From assembly GCA_002407855.1 (NCBI GenBank), contig DHPF01000007.1:1-64000 (forward strand): a DNA stretch of 64,000 bases, written 5' to 3'. Position numbers and translations under genes: made by a program. The notes under the pieces are model-generated. The model saw nothing but the letters and a program-made list of their open reading frames with translations, was not told where the DNA came from and ran no database searches. Positions 26,409-35,372 of the stretch are shown here, one piece after another. This DNA is from Bacteroidales bacterium UBA5371 (GTDB lineage Bacteria; Bacteroidota; Bacteroidia; Bacteroidales; P3). How positions within the stretch are numbered: the stretch's first letter is position 1; each line of letters starts with the position of its first letter.

Positions 26409-27662
26409 CTATCTAAGTTTTAAAGTTACAATGGCAAGTACTGCCAACATCACACTAATAATTATAAACCTTGTTACTATCTTTGGTTCTGCATATCCTT
26501 TCTTTTGATAATGGTGATGTAGCGGCGACATTAAAAATATCCTCTTTCCTACTCCACATTTCTTCTTGGTGTATTTAAAATAAGTTACTTGTAGCATAAC
26601 AGAAATGCTCTCCGCAAAAAAAACTCCACAAAATATTGGAATAAGTAGTTCCTTTCTTATCAAAAGTGCAATAACAGCAATTATACCCCCCAAAGCCAAA
26701 GAGCCAGTATCACCCATAAAAACCTGAGCAGGATAAGTGTTATACCATAAGAAACCTATGGTTGCTCCTACAACTGCACTTATAAATATAGTTAGCTCTC
26801 CCGCATTTGGAATAAACATTATATCTAAGTAGTTTGCAAAGATGATGTTTCCAGAAACCCAAGCTAAGATTCCAAGCGTTGAAGCAGCAATTGCCGAGAC
26901 CCCTGTGGCAAGACCATCTATCCCATCAGTTAGATTAGCAGCATTAGAAACAGCAGTAATAATAAAGATTACAATTGGAATAAATATTAACCATGCCCAA
27001 TTCTTATAATCTTTTCCCACCCATTTAAGTAAATAAGAATAATCAAACTCGTTATTCTTTACAAAAGGAATAGTTGTTTTGGTTGATTGCTCTGCCTCCT
27101 TAGAGAACTCTATCCGAGCTTTCTCATACTTGCTTTGAGTTTGGATATTATGCGTTTGGGTATATTGCTCCACATCTTGTTTTTCTCTAATTGTTATATC
27201 AGGGTTAAAATAAATCATTGCTCCTACAACAATACCTAAAACCACTTGTCCAATAATCTTAAATTTACCCTTCAATCCTTTTTTGTCGTGTTTAAAGACT
27301 TTAATATAATCGTCTAAAAAACCTATTAATCCTAACCATATAGTGGTAAGGAGCATTATTATTATGTATATATTATTTAGCTTAGCAAACAAAAGAGTTG
27401 GAATTATGATTGAGGCCAAAATAATAACACCTCCCATTGTCGGAGTTCCTTCTTTCTCTTTTTGACCTTCAAGTCCAAGCTCACGAACAGTTTCTCCTAT
27501 TTGTTTTTTCTTAAGAAAATTTATTATTCTCTTACCATAAACAATTGCTATTATTAACGAAGTTATTACTGCCATTGCAGCTCGGAATGAAATGTATTGG
27601 AAAACTCCCGCTCCAACAAGTCCAAATTCGGTGTCTAACCATGTGAATAAATGATATAACAT
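26409..27662 (-). CDS. mraY: Phospho-N-acetylmuramoyl-pentapeptide-transferase
   Basis: Integral membrane enzyme making lipid I, 417 residues and ten membrane segments. Motifs: [40 protein letters not shown] (catalytic Asp pair), [38 protein letters not shown] and the loop [20 protein letters not shown]. The Bacteroidota-type insertion of about 60 polar residues ([20 protein letters not shown]) between membrane segments is present. 35 nt after murE. Confidence 0.96.
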   Translation of the reverse strand: MLYHLFTWLDTEFGLVGAGVFQYISFRAAMAVITSLIIAIVYGKRIINFLKKKQIGETVRELGLEGQKEKEGTPTMGGVIILASIIIPTLLFAKLNNIYIIIMLLTTIWLGLIGFLDDYIKVFKHDKKGLKGKFKIIGQVVLGIVVGAMIYFNPDITIREKQDVEQYTQTHNIQTQSKYEKARIEFSKEAEQSTKTTIPFVKNNEFDYSYLLKWVGKDYKNWAWLIFIPIVIFIITAVSNAANLTDGIDGLATGVSAIAASTLGILAWVSGNIIFANYLDIMFIPNAGELTIFISAVVGATIGFLWYNTYPAQVFMGDTGSLALGGIIAVIALLIRKELLIPIFCGVFFAESISVMLQVTYFKYTKKKCGVGKRIFLMSPLHHHYQKKGYAEPKIVTRFIIISVMLAVLAIVTLKLR

Positions 27663-27697
27663 AACTCTATATTTATATTTATTTCTCTTTTACTCGA

Positions 27698-29137
27698 TTA
27701 ATATTTAAGTAATTCTTCTTTATCATCAAAATGATGTCTTATGCCATTAACTTCTTGATATGTTTCATGTCCCTTGCCTGCAACAAGTATTATATCATCT
27801 GCATTTGCTAAAACACAAGCCGTCTTTATAGCCTCTGAGCGATTTGTTATGGTCAGTATATTTTTGTTATTTAGTGTCTGAATTCCTTTTCCCATATCCT
27901 TTAATATGTCATCTGGATTTTCTCCCCTTGGATTATCACTTGTAAATATGGATATATCAGACATATCTGCTGAAATTTTAGCCATAATTGGTCGTTTCGT
28001 TTTATCTCTATTGCCTCCACAACCAACAACTGTTATCAACCTGCCTTTCCCTTCTCTAATTTGGTTTATAGTTTGAATAACATTGAGTAAGGCATCAGGA
28101 GTATGAGCATAATCAACTATGGCCCTTGCGCCTTTTGATGTAGAAATGCATTCAAATCTTCCTTGTGCAGAGTTGAGCATACTAATTCCACGGAGAGTTT
28201 CTTCTTTTTTAAGACCTAAAAGTAATGCTGTGGAATAAATAACTAAGATATTATAGGCATTAAATCTTCCGATCAACTTTGTCCACAACTCTGTTCCATC
28301 TATATTTAGGAGCTGTCCTTCAAACCCATTCTCTAAGACTATGGCATGGAAGTCTGAAATTGTTTTAAGGCTATATGTATATTTTTTTGCCTTTGTGTTT
28401 TGGAGCATAATTTCTCCATTCTTATCGTCAAGATTGGTTAATGCAAAGGCTGTTTTTGGGAGTTTGGTGAAAAATCTTTGCTTAGCCTTAATGTATTCTG
28501 CAAATGTTTTATGAAAATCTAAGTGATCGTGAGTTATATTTGAGAAAATGCCACCTGCGAAATGGACTCCTGCAATCCTGTTTTGCACAACTGAATGTGA
28601 ACTCACCTCCATAAATACAAATTCACAACCACATAAAACCATTTCTGAGAATAGTTTGTTTAATGAAATTGCATCAGGAGTTGTGTGAGTAGCTTTTATT
28701 TCAGTATTGTTTATCTTATTTACTATTGTAGAAATTAGCCCTGTCTTAAAGCCCAAAAACATAAAGAGATTATGCAAAAGTGTTACTGTGGTTGTTTTAC
28801 CATTAGTTCCTGTTATACCAATCACTTTTAGGTGCTTTGTTGGGTTATCATAAAATTCAGAAGCAATATAACCCAAAGCCTCGCTACTATTTTTCACTAT
28901 GAAGAACTGAGCTTTCTTAATTATGGCTTTATTTTTACCTAAATCCTCTGGCACTCTCTGACAAACTATATATTTTGCACCTTTTTCAATTGCATCTTTT
29001 ATGAAGTTGTGTCCATCAACCAAAGTCCCTTCTTGTGCAACAAAAAGAAATCCCTTTTCAACTTCTTTTGAATTAAAGCAAATTCCCTTTATCTGCTTAG
29101 TGGCTAATAAATCTAATATCTCTTTATATTCTTTCAT
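27698..29137 (-). CDS. murE: UDP-MurNAc-L-Ala-D-Glu:meso-diaminopimelate ligase
   Basis: Adds the third residue of the stem peptide; 479 residues. Domains in order: Mur_ligase N (GICFNSKEVEKGFLFVA), ATP-binding P-loop VIGITGTNGKTTTVTLLHNL, carbamylated-lysine region, and Mur_ligase_C with VDYAHTPDALLNVI. The DNPRGENPDDI motif near residue 400 is diagnostic for meso-DAP rather than lysine, implying DAP-type peptidoglycan. Intact, so stem-peptide synthesis past MurD is expected to work and D-Glu addition must come from elsewhere. Confidence 0.96.
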   Translation of the reverse strand: MKEYKEILDLLATKQIKGICFNSKEVEKGFLFVAQEGTLVDGHNFIKDAIEKGAKYIVCQRVPEDLGKNKAIIKKAQFFIVKNSSEALGYIASEFYDNPTKHLKVIGITGTNGKTTTVTLLHNLFMFLGFKTGLISTIVNKINNTEIKATHTTPDAISLNKLFSEMVLCGCEFVFMEVSSHSVVQNRIAGVHFAGGIFSNITHDHLDFHKTFAEYIKAKQRFFTKLPKTAFALTNLDDKNGEIMLQNTKAKKYTYSLKTISDFHAIVLENGFEGQLLNIDGTELWTKLIGRFNAYNILVIYSTALLLGLKKEETLRGISMLNSAQGRFECISTSKGARAIVDYAHTPDALLNVIQTINQIREGKGRLITVVGCGGNRDKTKRPIMAKISADMSDISIFTSDNPRGENPDDILKDMGKGIQTLNNKNILTITNRSEAIKTACVLANADDIILVAGKGHETYQEVNGIRHHFDDKEELLKY

Positions 29138-29154
29138 TTATTCTAAGTAATTAA

Positions 29155-31344
29155 TTAGTTTAGTATTAGATGTATTTTATTCCCCTTTGCAAATATAGTA
29201 TTTGCCGAAAGAGACTGAGTAACAACCTTTCCTTTACCTTCAAAACTTACCCTTAGCCCCTTTTTCTCCAATATGTACATCGCATCACGAATAGTCATCC
29301 CCACAACATTTGGAACTAATTTATTATCTCTTGATTCTATTAATTTATCTTTTGATTCTGGTCTTTTATCTTTTGATTCTAATTTATCAGAATCAAGACC
29401 TAAATTCTTTAAGAATTTATTATAGCTATCTATATTCCCATTAAAATATGTTGGATTTTGTTTTTTGATTGATGAAAGCTTTTGATTATAGGTTATTCTT
29501 GTACCTACAACCCTATCAGATAGGTCTCTAAACACAGGAGCTGCCAAATCACCTCCATGAGTTGCATTTTTTTGAGGTTCGGAAACAACAACAATACAAG
29601 AATATTGAGGGTTTTCAGTAGGGAAATAACCTGCAAAGGAAGCTCTATGCTGAATGGCAACCTCACCTCTTTTATTGTATCCTATTTCAGCTGTACCTGT
29701 TTTGCCTGCAATACCATAAGCTGTTTTGGATAGCCTTCTCCCTGTTCCCTTTTCAACAATACGTTTTAGAATATCTTGCACTTTTGCCAAAGTTTCTGGT
29801 TTACACATTCTCTCTTTAATAACAATTGGTTCAAAAGTTTTTATAATCTTCCCGTCCTGAACTACATTACTAACAAACATTGGTTTAACCATTACTCCAT
29901 TATTTGCAATTCCATTATAGAAGGTTAGTAATTGCATAGGTGTCATAACAGATACGTAGCCAAAGCCTAAACGTAGTATATCATCAACAGAAGTCCCTTT
30001 TTCATTAATATATGGCTTAGGTTCATGAACTAAGATATCCATATTTAATTTATCAAAATAGAAGTATTCTTTTAAGTCTTTACTTAGTTGTGTTTTCCTT
30101 CCCTTAGCAATATAATTGTCATAAACCACTTGACTTACCCCAACATTTGATGACATCTCTAATGCTCTGCCATAAGTTACATTACCATGATTTATTCTTC
30201 CTACGTCTCTAATTCGGGTCTTTGCACCTGGGAATTGCTTGTCAAAGGTTGGAACTATTGTTGTTGTGTCCACCATTGCTTTATCCAAGAAAAGCATTGC
30301 ACTAATAGTTTTGAAGGTTGAGCCTGGCTCTAAGATATCTCCTAATGCAATATTTCTTTGCTCTGAATAAGTTCCGTCTGAAGTTTTTTGCAAGGATGAA
30401 ATAGCACGAATATAACCCGTTTTAACTTCCATTAGAATTACACATCCGCTTTGAGCATCATTTGAATCCAAACACTTTCTCAAACTATTCTCTGCTAATT
30501 CCTGCAAACGTACATCAATAGTTGTTACAATATCTTTACCATCTATTGCTTTTATTTGTTGGTCATCATCAACAGGAATCCAAATGCCTGGGTTTATCTT
30601 TCTTTCTTTCCTAACCCCTGATTCGCCTGCAAGATATTTTGTGAAATATCCATCAATTCCATCATAACAAGTATCGCATCCCGAAAGAGGAACACCAATT
30701 GTTCTACGAGCCATTGGATAATATGGATAGTATCTTACATTTCTTTCAACTATGCTAACATAATTTGTAAGATAAAACTTTCCTGTTTTTCTTTTCTTAA
30801 CAATCTTCTCTCTTGAAATAAGTGGAAACTTACGAAATCTATCCCATTGCTCCAAAGTAATATTCTTTTTCAAAAGCACGTACCGATTACCTTTGTCTTT
30901 ATTTCTATGTTTTCTAAGATAATCCATATATTGCTTCTTAGTCTTAGAGTCTTTTTGTCCATAAAACAAGCGAGCCATTGAATCGCAAAGCAAAGGCATA
31001 TCTTTCTTAAACACACTATCAGCAATAACTCTTTGTCTAACTTTTTCCTTAGTTTCTTTATCAACTACAACTCCATAACCTAAATCAATATAAACATCAT
31101 ACTTTGGAATATCTGTTGCTAACATAAGTAACTCTCCATTATCCGAATCAATAGAATATATACTTCCTCTCTTAGCTTTGACTGAACGCATCTCTTCAAA
31201 TCTTTCTTCAGATAGCTTTCTCCAAAAACTACCTTCCACGGTCTGAATATAAATTATCTTACCAATAATAACCATAAAGCCAATGAACATAATTATATAT
31301 ATCCATAAAAACCTACGCATTATTTCTTTTTTAGCTCCGTCCAT
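29155..31344 (-). CDS. ftsI: Septal transpeptidase FtsI (class B PBP) with C-terminal PASTA domain
   Basis: Bitopic penicillin-binding protein, 729 residues. Membrane segment about residues 10-30; pedestal domain to about 260 (VKAKRGSIYS); transpeptidase motifs STFK at 342-345, SSN at 398-400 and KTG at 548-550. One PASTA domain fills residues 677-729 (VPNVVGMTIRDAMYILEKKG). Between them, residues 656-676 are three near-identical heptads, ESKDKRP, ESKDKLI and ESRDNKL, encoded by three units of the 21-bp repeat found in intergenic regions here. Works with FtsW in septal synthesis. 38 nt after ftsL. Confidence 0.95.
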   Translation of the reverse strand: MDGAKKEIMRRFLWIYIIMFIGFMVIIGKIIYIQTVEGSFWRKLSEERFEEMRSVKAKRGSIYSIDSDNGELLMLATDIPKYDVYIDLGYGVVVDKETKEKVRQRVIADSVFKKDMPLLCDSMARLFYGQKDSKTKKQYMDYLRKHRNKDKGNRYVLLKKNITLEQWDRFRKFPLISREKIVKKRKTGKFYLTNYVSIVERNVRYYPYYPMARRTIGVPLSGCDTCYDGIDGYFTKYLAGESGVRKERKINPGIWIPVDDDQQIKAIDGKDIVTTIDVRLQELAENSLRKCLDSNDAQSGCVILMEVKTGYIRAISSLQKTSDGTYSEQRNIALGDILEPGSTFKTISAMLFLDKAMVDTTTIVPTFDKQFPGAKTRIRDVGRINHGNVTYGRALEMSSNVGVSQVVYDNYIAKGRKTQLSKDLKEYFYFDKLNMDILVHEPKPYINEKGTSVDDILRLGFGYVSVMTPMQLLTFYNGIANNGVMVKPMFVSNVVQDGKIIKTFEPIVIKERMCKPETLAKVQDILKRIVEKGTGRRLSKTAYGIAGKTGTAEIGYNKRGEVAIQHRASFAGYFPTENPQYSCIVVVSEPQKNATHGGDLAAPVFRDLSDRVVGTRITYNQKLSSIKKQNPTYFNGNIDSYNKFLKNLGLDSDKLESKDKRPESKDKLIESRDNKLVPNVVGMTIRDAMYILEKKGLRVSFEGKGKVVTQSLSANTIFAKGNKIHLILN
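29317..29400 (-). repeat. 21-bp repeat units lying in frame within ftsI
   Basis: On the plus strand TTGAT begins at 29331, 29352 and 29373, each 21 bp apart; on the coding strand these are AATCAAAAGAT/AATCAAGAGAT units ending in AG, as in the intergenic array at 17.0 kb. A fourth core (AATCAAG, 29391-29397, plus strand) is in the opposite orientation, making a GATTCT...AGAATC palindromic centre. Because 21 is a multiple of 3 the reading frame is kept. Confidence 0.85.
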
Positions 31345-31382
31345 TTATTGCTTTTGCTTTATTGATTGATTATCTATTGGTT

Positions 31383-31727
31383 TTAATTTAACTTTTTCTT
31401 TTCTGCGTGCTGAATTAATATAACTTGCTTTTGGTCTTCTCTACTAACCTTTATCCCTCTTTCCATTAATATCTTTTCCAATTCCAACATCTGAGTTTGT
31501 TTTTGATATGCACCCTTTTGTTCGGAATGTTTCTTTTGCAAATACTCTATTTCGGTTTGTAATTTATCTATCTCCTTAATCGTTTTTTCTATATTGTATC
31601 TATTTGTTATATAAATAATAATTAGAACCACTGACAAAAGAATTAAGGGCAAAAAGCCTATAAACCTTTGTTTAACTAAGAAAGTTCCGTCAATAAAACT
31701 CTTTGCCTTTATCTTTGGTTTATTCAT
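31383..31727 (-). CDS. ftsL: FtsL-like cell division protein
   Basis: Small bitopic protein of 114 residues between rsmH and ftsI, the conserved position of ftsL. Cytoplasmic basic N-terminus, one membrane helix (about residues 24-42, FLPLILLSVVLIIIYITN), then a coiled coil (TIKEIDKLQTEIEYLQKKHS and QTQMLELEKILMERGIKVSR). The start overlaps the rsmH stop by 4 nt (ATGA). FtsL sequences are poorly conserved, so the call relies on size, topology and position. It should bind FtsQ and the FtsB equivalent. Confidence 0.82.
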   Translation of the reverse strand: MNKPKIKAKSFIDGTFLVKQRFIGFLPLILLSVVLIIIYITNRYNIEKTIKEIDKLQTEIEYLQKKHSEQKGAYQKQTQMLELEKILMERGIKVSREDQKQVILIQHAEKKKLN

Positions 31728-32653
31728 TTCTTTTGAGCAATTCTAAGTTTTGCACTACGAGAACGAGGGTTTCTCTCTTGTTCTTCATTGGTTGCCATAA
31801 TGGGTTTCTTTGTAAGAATTTCCAAAGGAGAAATCATATTCCCATAAAAATCTTTTTCTGGCTTTGCCTCAAAGTTCCCATATTTAAAAAAGTTTTTTAC
31901 AAGTCTATCTTCCAAAGAATGATAACTCATTACAACCAATCTTCCTTTTCTATTCAATAATTCTGCACTTTGAATTAACATTTTCTTCAAGCTTTCCAAC
32001 TCATCATTCACTTCAATCCTCAAAGCCTGAAAAACCATTGCATAAAATTTATTCTCTTCTCCCTTAATAGCCAAATTAGAAATAGTTTCTTTAAGTTCAA
32101 ATGTCGTATTTATAGAAGTTACAGCTCTATGCTCTACAATTTTCTTTGCAATTTGATATGCATTATGTAATTCTCCATAATCCTTAAAAATCCTTCTCAA
32201 ATCCTTTTCGTCATATTGATTAATAATATTACTTGCATTAAGAATTTGATTATTATTCATTCTAAGGTCAAGCGGAGCATCAAAGCGAGTAGAAAAACCT
32301 CTTTGAGGAGTATCTATTTGGAAAGAAGAAACTCCTAAGTCGGCAATAATACCATCCACACTAAATTCTCTGTAAAGTCTAAGATTATCTTTTAAAGAAG
32401 AGAAATTGGAATTGATAAAAACAAAACGTTTGTCGTCTATAATATTTTGTTTAGTATCTTTATCTTGGTCAAACCCATATAATCTCCCCTCTTGACCTAA
32501 TTGTTCTAAAATTGCATTAGAATGACCTCCTCCCCCAAAAGTAACATCAATATAACATCCTTTTGGATTAATGTTCAAAGCATCAATACACTCCCGTAGC
32601 ATAACAGGATTATGATACTCAGTCTTTAAGTAATTCTTCTGCTGCTTTAACAT
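31724..32653 (-). CDS. rsmH: 16S rRNA (cytosine1402-N4)-methyltransferase
   Basis: SAM-dependent methyltransferase acting on C1402 of 16S rRNA. Motifs: YHNPVMLRECIDAL at the start, YIDVTFGGGGHSNAILEQ (SAM loop), DGIIADLGVSSFQIDTPQRG, FSTRFDAPLDLRMN, FQALRIEVNDELESLKKML and VMSYHSLEDRLVKNFF. A longer reading from 32695 adds a hydrophobic 14-residue stretch not seen in the family; the Met at 32653 gives the expected N-terminus. Even so the gene overlaps mraZ by 35 nt, implying coupled translation. Confidence 0.94.
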   Translation of the reverse strand: MLKQQKNYLKTEYHNPVMLRECIDALNINPKGCYIDVTFGGGGHSNAILEQLGQEGRLYGFDQDKDTKQNIIDDKRFVFINSNFSSLKDNLRLYREFSVDGIIADLGVSSFQIDTPQRGFSTRFDAPLDLRMNNNQILNASNIINQYDEKDLRRIFKDYGELHNAYQIAKKIVEHRAVTSINTTFELKETISNLAIKGEENKFYAMVFQALRIEVNDELESLKKMLIQSAELLNRKGRLVVMSYHSLEDRLVKNFFKYGNFEAKPEKDFYGNMISPLEILTKKPIMATNEEQERNPRSRSAKLRIAQKK

Positions 32654-33062
32654 AATCAAAACCATCATTATCAATTGAAGCATAAATAGAAGCATTCCAT
32701 ATTTCCATACAAGTAGCCGAACTCACCACAATGATATCTTTATCAATATCTGCTTGAATGCGCTGCTCCTTTGGAATTAAGAATCTGTCATTAGTGTCCA
32801 ATTCAACGATGTTTGATTCTGTTAATTTTCTGAAAAGTCGTTTTGATTTAGGGTCATAAAGGTTTAGTTTTGACTTTAAAGCCGTAACCTCTTCTTGAAA
32901 TGATTGATAAGTAAATAATTCTAAACACCGATTGTAAATAGAACAGCGAACAACAAATCGCATATCATCTGTTAAAGCCAATTGCTTCTTCAATGCAACA
33001 GGTAATTTAAACCTACCTGTTGTATCCATTTTACAATTTTCTATACCGATGATTGACGACAT
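32619..33062 (-). CDS. mraZ: Division/cell wall cluster transcriptional regulator MraZ
   Basis: First gene of the dcw cluster, 147 residues, with two SpoVT/AbrB-like MraZ repeats (DTTGRFKLPVALKKQL and LDTNDRFLIPKEQRIQADID). In other bacteria MraZ binds repeats upstream of its own gene and represses the cluster. An unusually good Shine-Dalgarno, AGGAG, lies 4 nt before the ATG (minus strand 33070-33066), in contrast to most genes here. Start chosen by this site and by the -7 element just upstream. Confidence 0.92.
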   Translation of the reverse strand: MSSIIGIENCKMDTTGRFKLPVALKKQLALTDDMRFVVRCSIYNRCLELFTYQSFQEEVTALKSKLNLYDPKSKRLFRKLTESNIVELDTNDRFLIPKEQRIQADIDKDIIVVSSATCMEIWNASIYASIDNDGFDYVKAAEELLKD

Positions 33063-33546
33063 TTTCTCCTATTTATATTTCAGTGCTCAAAATTACAATA
33101 TATTTTCCAAAAAATCCCAATTGTTAGTAACTTTTTTTATTTTTATTTCCAGAAAATCCCATTTTAATTAAACAATACGAGTGAAAAAGGCTTTTGTTAC
33201 AAAAACAAAGAAAAATGTTATCAACATATATTAACAGGCTTGTATTCAAATCTAAACTTGATTTAAAGTTAAGTTTTAGGGATTAAACTTAAATAATATT
33301 AATATCAAATTTAATTATGAATTAAATACATATTATCTAATTTTAATCAGCTGTAAATCAAAGAAGAAGCTCTTTTAAGAAAAATATAATTTAAATATTA
33401 ACTTACTTTTTTGGAAATTTAGTTGTTCTTATGGTGAAGGCCAGAAAAGTTTAATAATAAATTAGATTTTGCTGTAAAGAAAATAAAAATAACATAATTC
33501 AAGAAAATAAAAACATAATTATTTTATAACCTTAATAATTTAAACA
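33063..33546. other. Divergent intergenic region between mraZ and a T9SS cargo gene
   Basis: 484 bp, strongly AT-rich, holding the mraZ promoter and presumably that of the plus-strand gene at 33547. One isolated unit AAATCAAAGAAGAAG (33355-33369) matches units of the 21-bp repeat family at 8.9 kb but no fixed-period array is seen. A single TTATCAACA (33219-33227) resembles a DnaA box but is alone. No ORF or structured RNA is recognised. Confidence 0.5.
33088..33095 (-). promoter_or_regulatory. -7 element upstream of mraZ (dcw promoter)
   Basis: TAATTTTG on the minus strand matches TAnnTTTG, 25 nt before the mraZ ATG. An ATTG 22 nt further upstream (33121-33118) is a weak -33 candidate. No clear direct repeats of a MraZ box were identified by eye. 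Confidence 0.5.
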
Positions 33547-34695
33547 ATGATGAAAAAGTTTGTATTTATTTTAGCATTAATACTAATTAGCATTAGTTTT
33601 AGTGCAAAAGCACAATGGTGGTATGATTTTAGCGACAATACCACAGGACAGGATATCTATTATAAGATTACCTCTAACAACCCTCCGACTGTTGCAGTTG
33701 GTTTGAGTATGCAAGTTACTAATGTGGTTACAGTTCCTCAAACTGTTCCATACAATGGAGTGGTTTACACTGTAACTGCAATTGACGACACTGCATTCGT
33801 ATCAACAAACATTACCTCTGTTATACTTCCAAGCACAATAGATTCAATAGGATTTGCTGCCTTTGCATTTTGCAACTCATTAGCATCAATAATTATTAAT
33901 GCCGTAACTCCTCCAAGTGTGGAAACATGGGCTTTTCATAATGTGGACACCACTATCCTTATAACTGTTCCATGCGGTTCTATTCCTCTTTATCAAACTG
34001 CACCTAATTGGAATAATTTCTCCTCATACCAAAACTCAGCAATAGTTATAAATTTTATTGATAGTATTGTGCAAGGAGACACATATAATCTATACGGATT
34101 TAACGAATCTGTTGCAGGAACATACACTCAAAACTTACAAACTCCACAAGGATGCGATAGCACCGTAATTCTAACCCTAAGTGTTTATACCCTTACCACA
34201 CCATCAAACCTTATTACACAAAGTAATCAAGACAATATATCACTTTCTTGGGAAGGTAATGGAGAAAGATATCATATTATGAGAAATGATGTTTTGCTTG
34301 CATCAGTAACAAGTAACTCTTTTACAGATTACGATATAGAAAGTGGAACTAATTACTGCTATTCAATACGATCATTTGCAGGAAATGTAGAAACTGAGCT
34401 TAGCAGCCCATCATGCATAACATTCTTGCCATTAAACGATGTTGTAAACCAAGAGTTTTCAAGCAAATTATATCCAAATCCAGCTCATAACAAAACAACA
34501 TTAGAGCTTACAGGAGTTGGTAATGATGCAAAGGTTATCCTTTGCGATATGTTGGGAAAAGAAATTAAGAACTACAACTTAAAAGCCAATCAAACAAAAT
34601 TAGATATTGATTTAAACAATATAACAAAAGGAATTTATTACATAAGAATAATAAATAACGACAGGAGTTCAACCAAAAAACTCATAGTAAAATAG
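33547..34695 (+). CDS. T9SS-secreted protein with BspA-type leucine-rich repeat and type A sorting domain
   Basis: 382 residues. Signal peptide residues 1-23 (ending SFSAKAQ). Residues about 55-150 contain BspA/LRR_5-like elements (VTAIDDTAFVSTNITSVILP, SIGFAAFAFCNSL), then a spacer with a conserved 'GDTYNLYGFNES..GTY...LQTPQGCDS' repeat also found in the protein encoded at 35373-38969, a fibronectin-III-like segment, and the C-terminal type A sorting domain (LYPNPAHNKTTLELTG ... KGIYYIRIINNDRSSTKKLI). It should cross the outer membrane by the type IX system and be surface-bound or released. Ligand unknown. Followed by a strong terminator. Confidence 0.88.
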   Translation: MMKKFVFILALILISISFSAKAQWWYDFSDNTTGQDIYYKITSNNPPTVAVGLSMQVTNVVTVPQTVPYNGVVYTVTAIDDTAFVSTNITSVILPSTIDSIGFAAFAFCNSLASIIINAVTPPSVETWAFHNVDTTILITVPCGSIPLYQTAPNWNNFSSYQNSAIVINFIDSIVQGDTYNLYGFNESVAGTYTQNLQTPQGCDSTVILTLSVYTLTTPSNLITQSNQDNISLSWEGNGERYHIMRNDVLLASVTSNSFTDYDIESGTNYCYSIRSFAGNVETELSSPSCITFLPLNDVVNQEFSSKLYPNPAHNKTTLELTGVGNDAKVILCDMLGKEIKNYNLKANQTKLDIDLNNITKGIYYIRIINNDRSSTKKLIVK

Positions 34696-34745
34696 TTTAC
34701 CATTAGAGGTTAATGGTTAGTTTTTAATGTTTAATGATTAAGCTT

Positions 34746-34780
34746 GAGGCTGTCTCTCATAATCTGAGGCAGCCTCTTTA
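34746..34780 (+). terminator. Rho-independent terminator of the plus-strand T9SS cargo gene
   Basis: GAGGCTGTCTC (34746-34756) pairs with GAGGCAGCCTC (34766-34776), 11 bp with one G-U, 9-nt loop, followed directly by TTTATTTTT. It is the best terminator in the window. Confidence 0.85.
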
Positions 34781-34916
34781 TTTTTACGATTTTCAACCCC
34801 GAAATTATTGTTTTACCCACCAACTTTCCACTTATTCTAAGCACAAATAACTTAGAGTTGTGGTGCAAGAATACTTATTATTGATTATCAAATAAGTAAA
34901 GATGCAATTGTAATTA

Positions 34917-35196
34917 TACTATAATCGCAATTGCGATTATAGTAACATTGCATTTGCGTTTATAGTATCATTGCATTTGCGTTTATAGTAACATTGCAAT
35001 CGTGATTATAGTAACATCGCATTTGCGTTTATAGTAACATTGCATTTGCGAATCAGTATTATTGCAGGGTGCGAATCAGTATTATCGCACTATGCGAATC
35101 AGTATAGTTGAGGGGTGCGAATCAGTATACTTGAGGGGTGCAATAATACTGATTCGTGGGGTGCAATGATACTGATTCGTGGGGTGCGATAATACT
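34917..35196. repeat. 23-bp-period repeat array with two orientation switches
   Basis: An AGT anchor recurs at 34941, 34964, 34987, 35010, 35033, 35055, 35078, 35101 and 35124 (all spacings 23 bp except one of 22). The inverse ACT anchor occurs at 34918 on the left and at 35148, 35171 and 35194 on the right, again 23 bp apart. The left switch is a perfect 28-bp palindrome at 34917-34944; the right switch has GAATCAGTAT (35119-35128) facing its reverse complement (35146-35155). Unit content drifts from TTGCATTTGCGTTTATAGT to GGGGTGCGAATCAGT. It fills most of the 677-bp gap between two convergent T9SS cargo genes; no ORF crosses it. Confidence 0.88.
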
Positions 35197-35372
35197 AATT
35201 TGCAAATAGCAAATCAAGGATACTATATATTAATATTAAAGATATACTCTCTTTTAGTCCTTGTTTTAAGACCATAAAGAGTTATAATTCACTGATAGTC
35301 GATCCCTAATTTTAGGAGCTAACTTATTAATTATTAACCATTAATCATTAATAATTAATAATTAGGCTTACA

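Noticed and set aside
33219..33227. DnaA box / replication origin in the AT-rich region upstream of mraZ
   Set aside because: One TTATCAACA only, no cluster of boxes and no dnaA, dnaN or gidA nearby.
34917..35196. CRISPR array
   Set aside because: Period is 23 bp with no unique spacers between identical repeats; the units themselves are degenerate and change orientation. No cas genes nearby.
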